Below, one piece after another: positions 8,275 through 18,484 of a DNA stretch of 64,000 nt. Source of the stretch: Aquabacterium sp. (GTDB taxonomy: Bacteria > Pseudomonadota > Gammaproteobacteria > Burkholderiales > Burkholderiaceae_C); NCBI GenBank assembly GCA_030654395.1, contig JAURXM010000131.1, positions 62,001 through 126,000 of the forward strand, written 5' to 3'. Numbering within the stretch: position 1 is the first letter of the stretch; each line of letters opens with the position of its first letter. The notes under the pieces were generated by a model. The model did not search any database. It saw nothing but the letters and a program-made list of their open reading frames with translations, and had not been told where the DNA came from. Made by a program: the position numbers and the translations under genes.

Positions 8275-9678
8275 TCAGGAACCTGCCACCTTCATCCGGT
8301 TGACCAGAATCGAGCCCACGGTTTTGGCGCCGTAGTTGTAGGCGTCAGCGCCTACGGCTTGGATGCCCATGAGCATGTCTTTGAGGTTGCCGGCGATGGT
8401 GATTTCTTCCACCGGAAAGGCGATCTGGCCGTTCTCGACCCAGAAGCCTGACGCGCCACGCGAGTAGTCACCGGTCACGTAGTTCACGCCTTGGCCCATC
8501 AACTCTGTGACGAACAACCCAGTGCCGAGTTTTTTCAACATGGCGTCGAGGTCATCGCCAGCGCGCGTCTTGCGGCTGGTCATCACCAAATTGTGCGAAC
8601 CGCCTGCATTGCCGGTGGTGCGCATGCCGAGCTTGCGGGATGAGTAAGTGCTCAAAAAGTAACCTTGCACAATGCCGCCATCGACAATTTGGCGCGCCTT
8701 GGTTTTGACACCCTCGTCGTCGAACGGTGCGCTGCCTTTGCCTTTGAGCACATGCGGATCTTCGCTGATATCGATGTGTGTGGGAAAGGCTGCCTTGCCC
8801 AAGCTGTCCAGCAAGAAGGTGCTCTTGCGGTACAGCGCGCCGCCGCTGATGGCCTGCACAAAGCCGCCCAGCAGACCCGACGCCAGCGGCGACTCAAACA
8901 ACACGGCGCATTGCGTGGTCGGAATTTTTCGGCTTTTCAAACGCGACAAAGCGCGTTCGGCGGCGTAACGGCCAACCGCTTGCGGGCTGGCCAAGTCAGC
9001 CGCGTCACGCATCGAGCTGTACCAAGCATCGCGCTGCATCTGGCTGCCTTTGCCGGCAATCGGCGAGACTGAAATACTGTGCCGCGAACTGGCATAACCA
9101 CCGCGAAAACCACGCGTGTGGGCACTGAAAAAATGGCTTTGCTGCGCCGACACGCCAGCGCCTTCGCTGTTGGTGATCAGGCGGCTGGTACTCAAAGCGG
9201 CGGCTTCACATTCGAGCGCCAGCACGGCGGCTTGCGCCGAGTTGATGGCCCAGGGATGGAACAAATCAAGGTCCAGGTGCTTGCGCGAAATATCGCGGTC
9301 CGCCGGCAAGCCCGAGGTTTTGTCTGTGGCGGTGAAGCGGGCGATGTCGTAGGCCGCTTGCACGGTCTGCTCGATGGCGGCTTTGGAGAAATCGCTGGTA
9401 GAAGCGTTGCCGCGTTTTTGGCCGACGTAGACGGTGACGCCCAATGATTTGTCGCGGTTGCGCTCGACATTCTCGAGTTCGCCTTTGCGCACACTGACGC
9501 TCAGGCCACAGCCCTCAGAGGCCTCTGCCGCCGCGTCCGTGGCACCGATTTTGGTGGCATGGGACAAGGCGCTGTCGACCAAATCTTCAAAGAAATCCCG
9601 GTGATAACTGAAGCCCGACTCGGGCTGCGCCATCAGATGGGGATCTCGCGGGGAACGCTTCAATGTTTTTTGGGTCAT
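8275..9678 (-). CDS. pmbA: Metalloprotease-related protein PmbA/TldE
   Basis: 467 residues of the TldD/PmbA (U62) family. Seen: SVRKGELENVERNRDKSLGVTVYVG early, TSGLPADRDISRKHLDLDLFHPW, and the glycine-rich centre with MRTTGNAGGSHNLV. The end includes GQGVNYVTGDYSRGASGFWVENG and FPVEEITIAGNLKDML. In other bacteria TldE/PmbA partners the protease TldD in peptide and antitoxin processing and was first linked to microcin B17 maturation and gyrase. PmbA lacks the zinc-binding HExxxH of TldD, and I see none here. No tldD lies in the window. It diverges from darP, with about 23 bp between start codons; this pairing is common in beta- and gammaproteobacteria. Confidence 0.92.
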   Translation of the reverse strand: MTQKTLKRSPRDPHLMAQPESGFSYHRDFFEDLVDSALSHATKIGATDAAAEASEGCGLSVSVRKGELENVERNRDKSLGVTVYVGQKRGNASTSDFSKAAIEQTVQAAYDIARFTATDKTSGLPADRDISRKHLDLDLFHPWAINSAQAAVLALECEAAALSTSRLITNSEGAGVSAQQSHFFSAHTRGFRGGYASSRHSISVSPIAGKGSQMQRDAWYSSMRDAADLASPQAVGRYAAERALSRLKSRKIPTTQCAVLFESPLASGLLGGFVQAISGGALYRKSTFLLDSLGKAAFPTHIDISEDPHVLKGKGSAPFDDEGVKTKARQIVDGGIVQGYFLSTYSSRKLGMRTTGNAGGSHNLVMTSRKTRAGDDLDAMLKKLGTGLFVTELMGQGVNYVTGDYSRGASGFWVENGQIAFPVEEITIAGNLKDMLMGIQAVGADAYNYGAKTVGSILVNRMKVAGS

Positions 9679-9701
9679 GGGTCGCTATGATACTGACTGC
9701 A

Positions 9702-10280
9702 ATGAACAACAAGACTATCAAAGGCTATTGGTCCAACGGACGCTTCGTCAAGCCCGAAGAAATTCTGGCTGAAGAGCCGGGCCCCCCTAGCAAAACCCAA
9801 CTCAAAGCCGAGGCCGGCGAAAAGCAGGTCTTGGGAGAGGCGTTGCTCACGCTGCGCCCCGACCTCATCAAGCGGCTCAACCTGCCTGAAAAACTGCTCG
9901 ACGCCATCAAAGACTGCAAGAAGATCACCCACTTCGAAGGTCGGCGGCGGCAAATGCAATTCATCGGCAAGCTGATGCGCCCGCTCGACCCCGAACCCAT
10001 CCGCGAAGCCATCAGCGAACAAACCAACGGCTCCGCCCAGCTGACGCTGTCGCTCCACTTGGCTGAGCAGTGGCGCGACAAACTGATCGCCGAAGATGGC
10101 GCCCTCAGCGATTGGCTGACCGCCTATCCCGACACCGATTCGCAACAGCTGCGCGCGCTCATCCGCCAAGCCCGCAAAGACATCGTGCCTGAAAAGCCGG
10201 GCGAAGCGCCGCGCCATGGCAAGTCGTTTCGCGAGATTTTTCAGTTGGTCAAAGAAAAGATGACGCATGTCAAGTCTTGA
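9702..10280 (+). CDS. darP: Ribosome biogenesis factor DarP (YjgA/DUF615)
   Basis: 192 residues from the ATG opening MNNKTIKGYW; in-frame upstream codons (ATG at 9690) are possible but less natural. The YjgA fold is recognisable by PPSKTQLKAEA, LINRLNLP-like spacing (LIKRLNLPEKLLDAIKDCKKI), HFEGRRRQMQFIGKLMR and the final HGKSFREIFQLVKEKM. The protein associates with late 50S precursors in Escherichia coli and helps peptidyl-transferase-centre maturation. It is divergent from pmbA, and its 3' end overlaps mog by 14 bp, which suggests co-transcription and translational coupling. Confidence 0.9.
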   Translation: MNNKTIKGYWSNGRFVKPEEILAEEPGPPSKTQLKAEAGEKQVLGEALLTLRPDLIKRLNLPEKLLDAIKDCKKITHFEGRRRQMQFIGKLMRPLDPEPIREAISEQTNGSAQLTLSLHLAEQWRDKLIAEDGALSDWLTAYPDTDSQQLRALIRQARKDIVPEKPGEAPRHGKSFREIFQLVKEKMTHVKS

Positions 10281-10887
10281 AGCCGGCCGCCCCGAGCTCA
10301 ACCGTTTTGAGCCGGTGCGGATCGGCATCGTTTCCGTCAGCGACCGTGCGTCTACCGGCGTCTATGAAGACAAAGGTCTGCCTGCCCTGAAAGACTGGCT
10401 GACGCGTGCGCTGCACAACCCGATTGAATTTGACGCGCGCTTGATTCCCGACGAGCAAGCCGGCATCAGTGCAGCACTGATCGAGTTGGTGAACGCTGGT
10501 TGTTCGTTGGTGCTGACCACCGGCGGCACCGGCCCGGCCCTGCGCGACGTGACACCCGAGGCGACGCTGGCGGTGAGCCACAAAGAAATGCCCGGCTTTG
10601 GCGAGCAAATGCGGCAGATCAGCTTGAAGTTTGTGCCGACCGCGATTTTGTCGCGCCAGTGCGCCGTGATCCGCGAGCAGAGCTTGATCTTGAATTTTCC
10701 TGGCCAACCCAAAGCGATTCAAGAAACGCTGGAAGGCTTGCGCAACGAGGCCGGTGAAAGCGTCATGCCCGGCATTTTTGCCGCCGTGCCCTACTGCATT
10801 GATTTGATCGGCGGGCCGTATCTGGAAACCCGAGCCGAGGTCTGCAAGGCCTTCAGACCCAAATCAGCCATCCGGCCCATCGCTTAA
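10267..10887 (+). CDS. mog: Molybdopterin adenylyltransferase Mog
   Basis: 206 residues with the MoCF/MogA fold: IGIVSVSDRASTGVYEDKG at the start, LVLTTGGTGPALRDVTPEA (the TTGGTG and D-x-TPEA motifs), and SLILNFPGQPKAI near the C-terminal third. Mog adenylates molybdopterin before MoeA inserts molybdate in cofactor biosynthesis. The ATG at 10267 lies inside the end of darP. It is convergent with cysE, 15 bp away, with no obvious terminator between them. Confidence 0.92.
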   Translation: MSSLEAGRPELNRFEPVRIGIVSVSDRASTGVYEDKGLPALKDWLTRALHNPIEFDARLIPDEQAGISAALIELVNAGCSLVLTTGGTGPALRDVTPEATLAVSHKEMPGFGEQMRQISLKFVPTAILSRQCAVIREQSLILNFPGQPKAIQETLEGLRNEAGESVMPGIFAAVPYCIDLIGGPYLETRAEVCKAFRPKSAIRPIA

Positions 10888-10902
10888 AAACCCGCCTGCG
10901 TT

Positions 10903-11682
10903 TTACTTGCCCATCAGCTGATTGAGTTTGTCGGCTGGAAAATTTTCTTTGCGCGCAGCGTCGTTTGGAATGCAGTCTTTGCCTAGCACTGTCGGCGAAG
11001 CTGACAGTTTTTCAATCGCCTGCCAGAGCAAGGCAATCTGCTGTTCATGGCCTGCCGCGTTGTCAATCAAGCCGCGCATGGCCTGCGACACCGGGTCGTC
11101 GTTTTGCGTGATGCCGTAGGCTGAAAAACCCATCTGACTGGCCGCTTCTTCCCGCTTCACAGCAGCATCCGCTTGGATGATGCGGGCCGGGTTGCCGACT
11201 GCCGTGGCACCCGCAGGCACTGGTTTGACGACCACCGCGTTAGAACCGATGCGTGCGCCGTCGCCCACCGTGAAGCCGCCCAGCACCTGAGCGCCAGCGC
11301 CGACCACCACGTTGCGGCCCAGCGTCGGGTGCCGCTTGGTGCCCTTGTACAAAGAGGTGCCGCCCAGCGTCACGCCTTGGTAAATTGTGCAGCCGTCGCC
11401 GATTTCAGCGGTCTCGCCGACCACCACGCCCATGGCATGGTCAAAAAAGACACAGCTGCCGATCTTCGCGCCCGGGTGAATTTCAATCCCGGTCAGCCAG
11501 CGTGCCATGTGCGAGATAAACCGCCCCAGCCACTTCAGCCCGTGGTTCCAGCACCAATGCGCACGGCGGTGCAGCAGCAAGGCGTGGATGCCGGGGTAGC
11601 AAGTCAGAACTTCCCAAGCCGTGCGGGCGGCTGGGTCGCGGTCAAGAATGCACTGAACGTCGGAGCGGAGTCGAGAAAACAT
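10903..11682 (-). CDS. cysE: Serine O-acetyltransferase CysE
   Basis: 259 residues from ATG ([13 protein letters not shown]). A TTG-started extension to 11706 overlaps the trmJ stop and adds nothing family-like. The N-terminal helices include [20 protein letters not shown]. The left-handed beta-helix follows, with [58 protein letters not shown] and [18 protein letters not shown]. It makes O-acetylserine from serine and acetyl-CoA, the first step of cysteine synthesis. It directly follows trmJ on the same strand, 20 bp apart. Confidence 0.94.
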   Translation of the reverse strand: MFSRLRSDVQCILDRDPAARTAWEVLTCYPGIHALLLHRRAHWCWNHGLKWLGRFISHMARWLTGIEIHPGAKIGSCVFFDHAMGVVVGETAEIGDGCTIYQGVTLGGTSLYKGTKRHPTLGRNVVVGAGAQVLGGFTVGDGARIGSNAVVVKPVPAGATAVGNPARIIQADAAVKREEAASQMGFSAYGITQNDDPVSQAMRGLIDNAAGHEQQIALLWQAIEKLSASPTVLGKDCIPNDAARKENFPADKLNQLMGK

Positions 11683-11702
11683 GGTGAGGAGTCTACTGCG
11701 CG

Positions 11703-12467
11703 TCAAGTCTGTTTGCCGGCCGCTTGCGACATGGCCTTGGCGACACCGCGCAAAATATGAATTTCTTCGCCGGAGAGTTGCGCGCGGTTGAACAGCTGGT
11801 TCAGCCGTGGCATGAGTTTTTTTGGCGCTTGCGGGTCTAAGAAACCGATCTCAGCCAAGGCCTGCTCCCAGTGTTTGAGCATGCCAGCCACTTCAGCGGC
11901 ATCGGCTTGCCGCGCGGGCGGCGTGGCAGACTGCACCGCAAAACCGCCCAGCGCCTCACGCCAGTCGTAGGCAATCAGTTGCACCGCCGCCGCCAAATTA
12001 AGCGAGCCGAAATTCGGGTCGGTCGGAATGCTCAAACAAGCGTGACAGCGGTAAACATCTTCGTTCTGCATACCAAAGCGCTCGGAGCCAAACAAAAAAG
12101 CCACAGACTCGGGGCGCTCTCCGACCGAGTGCCCAGCCTCTTGTGCAGCCGGTGATGTCAAGGCAGCAAAGTGCGCGCGCGGCGTCACCGTGGGTGGACC
12201 AAAATCACGCGGCGTCATGGCCGTGGCGCACAAATGGGTCATGCCGTCCAAGGCTTCCTCCACCGTCTCGACCACGCGGGCATTCTTCAAAACATCCAGC
12301 GCACCGCTGGAGCGCTGTTTGGTTTCTTCGCGGTTCAGCACATTGGCCCAACGCGGCGCCACCAACACCAAATCCGTGAAACCCATCACCTTCATGGCGC
12401 GTGCGGTGCCGCCCACATTGCCCGCGTGACTGGTGTTGATGAGGATAAATCGGGTTTTCATGGGCAT
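11703..12467 (-). CDS. trmJ: tRNA (cytidine/uridine-2'-O-)-methyltransferase TrmJ
   Basis: 254 residues of the SPOUT family. The N-terminus [20 protein letters not shown] matches TrmJ, followed by [13 protein letters not shown] and the knot motifs [16 protein letters not shown] and [21 protein letters not shown]. It 2'-O-methylates position 32 of certain tRNAs using SAM. A second ATG two codons in (12461) gives the more typical beginning MKTRFIL. It is followed by cysE and diverges from suhB with about 86 bp between them; the promoters of both genes should lie there. Confidence 0.92.
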   Translation of the reverse strand: MPMKTRFILINTSHAGNVGGTARAMKVMGFTDLVLVAPRWANVLNREETKQRSSGALDVLKNARVVETVEEALDGMTHLCATAMTPRDFGPPTVTPRAHFAALTSPAAQEAGHSVGERPESVAFLFGSERFGMQNEDVYRCHACLSIPTDPNFGSLNLAAAVQLIAYDWREALGGFAVQSATPPARQADAAEVAGMLKHWEQALAEIGFLDPQAPKKLMPRLNQLFNRAQLSGEEIHILRGVAKAMSQAAGKQT

Positions 12468-12553
12468 TTGGGGCTGAAGCCCCTTAAAATGGCGCTATTG
12501 TCACCTGCCCGCCGGTCACCGGTCTGCAGCCCTCCCGCTCTTTCTTACTGCTT

Positions 12554-13534
12554 ATGTCCAATCTCCACCCCATGCTCAACGTGGCCGTCAAGGCTGCGCG
12601 CGCCGCTGGCGCCATCATCAACCGCGCCGCGCTTGATGTTGAATCAGTCCGTGTTTCGGCCAAGCAGACCAACGACTTCGTCACCGAAATCGATCAGGCC
12701 GCTGAAGCTATCATCATCGAGACACTGCTCACGGCCTACCCGGGCCACGGCATTTTGGCGGAGGAATCGGGCAGCGAGCAAGGCGCCAAAGACTCAGAAT
12801 TCGTCTGGATCATTGACCCCCTAGACGGCACCACCAACTTCATTCACGGCTTCCCGGTTTACTGCGTCAGCATTGCATTGAGCGTGCGCGGCAAGATCGA
12901 ACAAGCCGTCGTTTACGACCCCACCCGCAACGACTTGTTTTGCGCCACCAAAGGCCGCGGCGCGTACATGAACGACCGCCGCATTCGGGTTGCCAAGCGC
13001 ACACGTTTGCAAGAATGCCTGATCAGCACCGGCTTTCCGTACCGCCCAGGCGACAAACTCAAACCCTACCTGAGCATGCTCGGCGAAGTCATGACCCAGT
13101 GCGCTGGCGTGCGTCGCCCCGGCGCTGCTGCACTTGACTTGGCCTACACAGCAGCCGGCTTCAACGACGGCTTTTTTGAAAGCAACCTGCTGCCTTGGGA
13201 CGTTGCGGCCGGCTCACTGCTGGTGACCGAAGCCGGCGGCTTGGTCGGCAACTTCACCGGCGAAGCTGACTTTCTGGAACAAGGCGAATGCTTGGCCGGC
13301 AACCCACGCATCTACGCCCAGTTGGTCACCACCTTGGCCAAGTACAGCAAATTTGCCGGCGCAGGCGACAAAGCCAACGTCCGTCAAGCCTTGCAAGAAG
13401 ACGCTGCTGAAACCACGGATGCCACGGAGATAGCTGACGCAGCTGTCCCCGCTGACAAGCCAAAGACCCTGCAAGGCCGTAAATCACAAGCCAGCAGCAA
13501 AGCCCACGAAACACTGCCCGACGCACCGTTTTAA
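12554..13534 (+). CDS. suhB: Inositol-1-monophosphatase family protein SuhB
   Basis: 326 residues. Metal-binding motifs are intact: ILAEESG, then [15 protein letters not shown], and [18 protein letters not shown] near residue 215. The family hydrolyses inositol monophosphates; in proteobacteria SuhB also joins the NusA/ribosomal RNA antitermination complex. The catalytic domain ends around residue 265. After it comes a low-complexity tail rich in Ala, Asp, Glu and Lys that is longer than in E. coli SuhB (about 267 residues). The tail is probably disordered. Confidence 0.93.
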   Translation: MSNLHPMLNVAVKAARAAGAIINRAALDVESVRVSAKQTNDFVTEIDQAAEAIIIETLLTAYPGHGILAEESGSEQGAKDSEFVWIIDPLDGTTNFIHGFPVYCVSIALSVRGKIEQAVVYDPTRNDLFCATKGRGAYMNDRRIRVAKRTRLQECLISTGFPYRPGDKLKPYLSMLGEVMTQCAGVRRPGAAALDLAYTAAGFNDGFFESNLLPWDVAAGSLLVTEAGGLVGNFTGEADFLEQGECLAGNPRIYAQLVTTLAKYSKFAGAGDKANVRQALQEDAAETTDATEIADAAVPADKPKTLQGRKSQASSKAHETLPDAPF

Positions 13535-13560
13535 AGCCACGTTAAAGGCCGCTGGATCAG

Positions 13561-14556
13561 TCAGATGTTGCTGCCAGCGATCAAGCGAAGTCGCACATTC
13601 TCGGCTTGGGGCAGGCGCACCAAGACGCCCTGAAAGTAAACCTGCAGCGCTCCTAAATTAGGCGATTCGACGAGCCAAGGCGGAGTTCCATAAAAACTTC
13701 GGCCCGATGCACTGGCAAAGGCATAGTGAAAAACTTTGCCACGGCTGTCTTTGAGGCACACAAACTGCCCACCTGCGCCAACCACATTGATAAGAGCACC
13801 ATCTTGGATGGCGCGGGCGGAAGTGAAGGTAGCAATCGGTCCTTGAAACTTGCTGCAAGGCATTTCTTGGCCTTCCGTCGATGCCGCAGTCGCTACAAGA
13901 GCAGGCGGCTCCGTATTCAACGTGCCAAATGGAGAGCTGAATGGCAACCTTGCAGGCTGAGCCTCTAAAGCCATGGGCGCGCCAGTTTCCGAAGCAGGAA
14001 TTGAAGGCAATGCCTGCACACGACCCGCCAGCAAGAAATGACCGCCATCGGCAACCCACAGACGAAAGCAGACAGCGGCCACCACCCCCAAAAGCACAGC
14101 GCTACAGCCGACCAGTGGCATGGGAAACTGCTTTGCCTTAAAAGAGGGTCTAGTGGTTGCGGCCATGGCCACTGCAACCGGTGTTTTCCTGGCCTGGGCC
14201 AAGCCAGACAGTTTGAACGGCACCGCCGAAGAATCGGCCACCTTGCGATGTGCAAAAAGACGAGTTTCCTGCGCCTTCAAAGACGGTAAAGGGGATACCT
14301 CTTTGCTAACGCCTTGTGGAAAATGAGCTTGGTGTGCCAACGGACTCTTATCAGCCTCGGGGCTTTTAAAGACGGCGCACAACTCGCTTAGCTCACGCAA
14401 ACAAGCGTCGTTGAACAAAGGCAGCTGTACCGGTAAAGAAATTGGCCGCCTCATTGAATCGATCTCGCAACGGGCCGACCCAGTGAGTCCATGCGACAAG
14501 GCCGACTGCGCCACCACAGAAATCGAACAGCCGCCTCCCAAAAACAATGAGGCCAT
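13561..14556 (-). CDS. Membrane protein with a RodZ-C-like (DUF4115) end
   Basis: 331 residues, unrecognised as a whole. The first 34 residues (MASLFLGGGC... ) may not be translated, since an ATG at 14454 opens MRRPISLPVQLPLF. One hydrophobic segment lies near residues 148-168 (MPLVGCSAVLLGVVAAVCF). It is followed by a Pro/Ala-rich linker and a C-terminal domain with VCLKDSRGKVFHYAF, YGTPPWLVESPNLG and VYFQGVLVRLPQ. That pattern (KDSxGK, G-PxxL, V-F-G-xV-L) resembles the periplasmic DUF4115 domain of the cell-shape protein RodZ. There is no N-terminal helix-turn-helix. The domain match is my pattern reading and needs an HMM search. It is convergent with suhB. Confidence 0.45.
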   Translation of the reverse strand: MASLFLGGGCSISVVAQSALSHGLTGSARCEIDSMRRPISLPVQLPLFNDACLRELSELCAVFKSPEADKSPLAHQAHFPQGVSKEVSPLPSLKAQETRLFAHRKVADSSAVPFKLSGLAQARKTPVAVAMAATTRPSFKAKQFPMPLVGCSAVLLGVVAAVCFRLWVADGGHFLLAGRVQALPSIPASETGAPMALEAQPARLPFSSPFGTLNTEPPALVATAASTEGQEMPCSKFQGPIATFTSARAIQDGALINVVGAGGQFVCLKDSRGKVFHYAFASASGRSFYGTPPWLVESPNLGALQVYFQGVLVRLPQAENVRLRLIAGSNI

Positions 14557-14990
14557 TTACTGGCACAGATGCTCAGCCCCGAACTGGTCAGCATTGAATG
14601 AGTCTTTCAGAAAAAAACAAGGTTTGAAATTCGTAAATAAGACTACAAAGTTTGTAACCACACCACTATTACGACGAAAAAATTAATATAAACAATTAAT
14701 TTTTAATTTAAATCACCCGAATGGACTATTTCCAATAGCCAATTCACGGTTAAGCGCCGATCAAAACGCTGACAGCGAAGGGCACGCTGGAGGGCTGGCA
14801 TGCCGAGGGTTTGGCTGAGTTGTTGGGCCTACCCAAAAGCTGGACAGAAGCAGGCTGCGCCCTGTCTTAGGTTAATTTTCTCAGCTGAAGAGGTGGTATT
14901 GTTGGGGGTTCGATTGGCCATGCCCTAGAAACCTGAGAGGTAAATGAAGGCAAAGCTAGGCACCCGTCAGCATATTTTTAGGCCAACGCA
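14557..14990. other. Intergenic region upstream of mutS with a short orphan reading frame
   Basis: 434 bp without an assignable gene. 14630-14720 is very AT-rich with runs of TTAAT and AATTAA and could hold promoters for the leftward gene. On the + strand, 14757-14870 encodes a short uninterrupted stretch with no start, including EGLAELLGLPKSWTEAG, ending in TAG. It has the feel of the tail of a larger protein, possibly of a phage-type DNA methylase (GxPxxWT), but it is too short to name. 14870-14990 is the mutS leader; I see no terminator or riboswitch in it. Confidence 0.35.
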
Positions 14991-17639
14991 TTGATTTCTA
15001 AGGACAAATTTAATTCAGACACCTCGGGCAATGAGGCGTCTAAGCACACGCCCATGATGGCCCAGTACCATCTGCTGAAAGCCGACTATCCAGACACTTT
15101 GTTGTTCTACCGGATGGGCGATTTTTATGAGCTGTTTCATGCCGATGCCGAAAAAGCCGCCCGCCTGCTCGACATCACCTTGACCTCGCGCGGGCAGTCT
15201 GCAGGTGAGCCGATTCGCATGTGCGGCGTGCCTTTTCATTCGGTTGAAGGCTACCTCGCCAAGTTGATCAAGCTGGGCGAGTCAGCAGCTATTTGCGAGC
15301 AAATGGGCGAGGCCACGGGCAAGGGCCCGGTCGAGCGCAAAGTGGTGCGCGTGGTCACACCCGGCACGCTGACCGACAGCGCGCTGCTGAGCGACAAAAC
15401 AGAATCTATCTTGTTGGCGGTGCACCAAGGCAGCCGCAACACTTGCGGGCTGGCTTGGCTCAGCGTGACGCAGGGCGAGATTCATCTGGCCCACTGCGCC
15501 AGCGATGAAGTCGAAGCTTGGGCGGCGCGCATTGGCCCCAGCGAGCTGGTCTACAACATTGACGTCACGCCGGCCTTTGAAGCCCGCCTGACGGCATTGC
15601 TTAAATCCGGACCTGCCGGCCACGCCGCCACATTGACGCCCCGGCCGGCCTGGCAGTTTGATGCGTCCTTGGGTGTGCGCCGCCTGCTGGCGCAATTGCA
15701 AGTGGCGTCACTGGCTACGTTTAGCGCCGAAGCACTCAGCGAAGCGCATGCGGCGGCGTCTGCGTTGCTAGGCTATGCGGAACACACCCAAGGCCGCGCG
15801 CTCAGCCATGTGCACAGCCTGCAGGTGGTTCGCTCGGGCGAGATGATCGAGCTACCGCAAACCACGCGCCGCAACTTAGAGCTGACGCAGACGCTGCGCG
15901 GCGAGGACTCACCGACGCTCTTTTCCTTGCTCGACACCTGCACCACCGGCATGGGCAGCCGCTTGCTTAAAAACTGGCTGCTGTCACCTCGGCGTGAACG
16001 CAGCCAAGCGGCCGCGCGCCTAGACGCCATCACTTGTCTGCGCAGCGGCTTGCAACAAACTTTGCGTGCGCGCCTGAAAGGCAGCACCGATGTTGAACGC
16101 ATCACCGCACGCATTGCGCTGCGCCAAGTGCGCCCGCGTGAGCTGATTGCACTGCGCGACACGCTGCAAAAAGCCGAGCAGTTGAGCCCGGCCCAAAACT
16201 CGGCAACTGAATTACCGGATCTACTGCAACGTATTTTTGAAGACCTGCAAGCCCCGCCCGCTTGCGCTGCGCTGCTGAGCCGCTACTTGATGGACGAACC
16301 CGCCGCCTTGATACGCGACGGCGGCGTCATCAACCACGGCTGCGATGCCGACCTGGACGAGTTGCGCGACATTCAAACCAACTGCGACGCTTTTTTGCTC
16401 GACCTTGAAGCCCGCGAAAAAGCGCGCACGGGCATCAGCAACTTGCGGGTGCAGTTCAACCGCGTGCATGGGTTTTACATCGAGGTCTCGCAAGGCCAAG
16501 CGTCCAAAGTGCCCGACGATTACCGGCGTCGCCAGACCCTGAAAAACGCCGAACGCTTCATCACGCCCGAACTCAAAGCCTTTGAAGACAAGGCTTTGTC
16601 GGCGCAAGAACGGGCCTTGGCACGCGAGAAGTTTTTGTATGAAGAATTGCTCGATCAGCTGCAAGACTTTGTGCCCGCGTTGAGTCGGCTGGCCCGCGCC
16701 ATTGCATCGTTGGACGCCTTGTGCGCGCTGGCCGAACGCTCACTGACCCTGAACTGGGCGCAGCCGGTGTTTGCCAAAGAGCCGTGCATTGAGATCGTCG
16801 GTGGCAGGCATCCGGTGGTCGAAGCGCGCTTGGCTGAAACCGGTGGCGGCAGCTTCATTGCCAACGACTCTGCACTCAGCCACAAGAGCCGGATGCAGGT
16901 CATCACCGGCCCCAACATGGGCGGAAAATCTACCTACATGCGGCAAGTGGCGCTGATTGTGCTGCTGGCCTGCGTGGGCTCTTACGTGCCCGCCACGGCC
17001 TGCCGGCTTGGGCCTATCGACGCGATTCACACGCGCATTGGTGCGGCCGATGACGTTGCCAACGCGCAGTCCACCTTCATGCTGGAGATGACCGAGGCTG
17101 CGCAAATTTTGCATGCCGCCACGCCGCATTCGCTGGTGCTGATGGACGAGATCGGGCGCGGCACCTCGACCTTTGACGGCTTGGCGCTGGCCAGCGGCAT
17201 TGCAACTTACTTGCACAGCAAGTCGCAGGCGTTCACCTTGTTTGCCACGCATTACTTTGAGCTGACGGAGTTTCCCGCCAAGCACCACGGCGCGGTGAAC
17301 GTGCATGTGAGCGCGGTCGAGTCGGGCTCGAACATCGTCTTCATGCACCACATCGAGCCCGGCCCGGCCAGTCGCAGCTACGGTATTGCCGTTGCCAAAC
17401 TGGCGGGCGTGCCGGCGGCTGTGGTGAGCCATGCACGGCTGGCGCTGGGCGCGCTAGAGATGCAACAAACCGAAGCCCGCGCGCAGGTTGATCTTTTTGC
17501 ACCGCCACCAGATCAGCCTGCGGCTGAACTCAGCCTGCTTGAAAAAGCCATGGACACTATCGACCCTGACGCCCTGACCCCGCGAGAAGCGCTCGATGCG
17601 CTGTACCGGCTCAAAAAACTGCTCTCTGCCTCTACCTGA
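14991..17639 (+). CDS. mutS: DNA mismatch repair protein MutS
   Basis: 882 residues in full MutS architecture. The mismatch-binding N-domain has HTPMMAQY and [11 protein letters not shown], carrying the Phe-x-Glu wedge. The core and clamp domains contain [13 protein letters not shown] and [11 protein letters not shown]. The ATPase has [13 protein letters not shown] (Walker A), [26 protein letters not shown] (Walker B and signature) and [10 protein letters not shown]. It detects mispairs and recruits MutL. The reading starts at TTG (14991); the first ATG is at 15054 and would remove the residues in front of HTPMMAQY. Family members usually have 8-20 residues there, so the TTG or a nearby codon is preferred. 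An Anbu gene follows 15 bp downstream. Confidence 0.94.
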   Translation: MISKDKFNSDTSGNEASKHTPMMAQYHLLKADYPDTLLFYRMGDFYELFHADAEKAARLLDITLTSRGQSAGEPIRMCGVPFHSVEGYLAKLIKLGESAAICEQMGEATGKGPVERKVVRVVTPGTLTDSALLSDKTESILLAVHQGSRNTCGLAWLSVTQGEIHLAHCASDEVEAWAARIGPSELVYNIDVTPAFEARLTALLKSGPAGHAATLTPRPAWQFDASLGVRRLLAQLQVASLATFSAEALSEAHAAASALLGYAEHTQGRALSHVHSLQVVRSGEMIELPQTTRRNLELTQTLRGEDSPTLFSLLDTCTTGMGSRLLKNWLLSPRRERSQAAARLDAITCLRSGLQQTLRARLKGSTDVERITARIALRQVRPRELIALRDTLQKAEQLSPAQNSATELPDLLQRIFEDLQAPPACAALLSRYLMDEPAALIRDGGVINHGCDADLDELRDIQTNCDAFLLDLEAREKARTGISNLRVQFNRVHGFYIEVSQGQASKVPDDYRRRQTLKNAERFITPELKAFEDKALSAQERALAREKFLYEELLDQLQDFVPALSRLARAIASLDALCALAERSLTLNWAQPVFAKEPCIEIVGGRHPVVEARLAETGGGSFIANDSALSHKSRMQVITGPNMGGKSTYMRQVALIVLLACVGSYVPATACRLGPIDAIHTRIGAADDVANAQSTFMLEMTEAAQILHAATPHSLVLMDEIGRGTSTFDGLALASGIATYLHSKSQAFTLFATHYFELTEFPAKHHGAVNVHVSAVESGSNIVFMHHIEPGPASRSYGIAVAKLAGVPAAVVSHARLALGALEMQQTEARAQVDLFAPPPDQPAAELSLLEKAMDTIDPDALTPREALDALYRLKKLLSAST

Positions 17640-17654
17640 AACTATCCTTCTCTC

Positions 17655-18482
17655 ATGACTTATTGCGTCGCTATCAAACTCAATGCTGGCTTGGTTTTCT
17701 TGTCAGACTCCCGCACCAATGCGGGCTTAGACCACATCAGCACTTTCAGGAAAATGATTGTTTACGAGCGCCCCGGCGACCGTTTCATGGTCTTGCTGTC
17801 GGCTGGTAATTTGTCTGTTTCGCAATCCATCCGCGAGATCTTGCAGATCGAAAAATTGCCAGACCCGGATGGCGGTGAACCCATCACCATCTGGAACGCC
17901 AAGAGTATGTTTGACGCAGCCCGCGTCCTAGGTTCGGCGGTGCGCCGAGTCTATGAACGCGATGCGGTCTCCCTCAAACAGGCCGATGTGGACTTCAATG
18001 TGTCGATGCTGTTTGGTGGCCAGATCAAGGGCGAAGGCATGCGCCTGTTTCAGATGTACTCAGCCGGCAACTTCATCGAAGCGACCAGCGAAACGCCTTA
18101 CTTTCAGGTCGGCGAATCGAAGTACGGCAAGCCAGTGCTAGACCGCGTCATCACCCCAGAAACACCGCTGAAAGAAGCCGCCAAGTGCGCACTGGTCTCA
18201 ATGGACTCCACCATCAAATCCAACTTGTCGGTGGGTTTCCCACTCGACTTAGCCGTCTACGAAGTCGACAAGTTTGAGAGCGACAAGCTGGTCTGCATTG
18301 ACCAGAGCAACCCCTACTACCAGATGATGCACAACAACTGGGGCACCAAACTGCGCGAAGTGTTTGACAGCATTGCAGACCCGGTGTGGGACGACGCGCA
18401 CAGCGACACGCCGCTGAAGATGCCGGCAGATCGACATGACGTGCTGAAAAAAATCCGCACCCCTGAAGACAAGCTGATTTAA
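17655..18482 (+). CDS. Proteasome-type protease Anbu (ancestral beta subunit, COG3484)
   Basis: 275 residues. It begins MTYCVAIKLNAGLVFLSDSR: after removal of Met the Thr would be the N-terminal nucleophile. Asp18, Arg20 and Lys33 (counting Met) stand where the proteasome/HslV Asp17, Arg19 and Lys33 catalytic residues are expected. NVSMLFGGQIKGEG and LKEAAKCALVSMDSTIKSN are further family segments. Anbu proteins form open-ring, HslV-related assemblies and usually sit beside genes for a circularly permuted ATP-grasp, an alpha-E protein and a transglutaminase. None of those is adjacent here, where it directly follows mutS. Its substrates are unknown. The related betaproteobacterial proteasome homologue (BPH) is the alternative family, but the start sequence fits Anbu. 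Confidence 0.8.
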   Translation: MTYCVAIKLNAGLVFLSDSRTNAGLDHISTFRKMIVYERPGDRFMVLLSAGNLSVSQSIREILQIEKLPDPDGGEPITIWNAKSMFDAARVLGSAVRRVYERDAVSLKQADVDFNVSMLFGGQIKGEGMRLFQMYSAGNFIEATSETPYFQVGESKYGKPVLDRVITPETPLKEAAKCALVSMDSTIKSNLSVGFPLDLAVYEVDKFESDKLVCIDQSNPYYQMMHNNWGTKLREVFDSIADPVWDDAHSDTPLKMPADRHDVLKKIRTPEDKLI

Positions 18483-18484
18483 GC

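Noticed and set aside
14925..14965. CTGAGAGGT sequence suggestive of a TPP or glycine riboswitch
   Set aside because: Only a short fragment resembles the conserved core; the remaining helices and motifs are absent, and mutS is not a known target.
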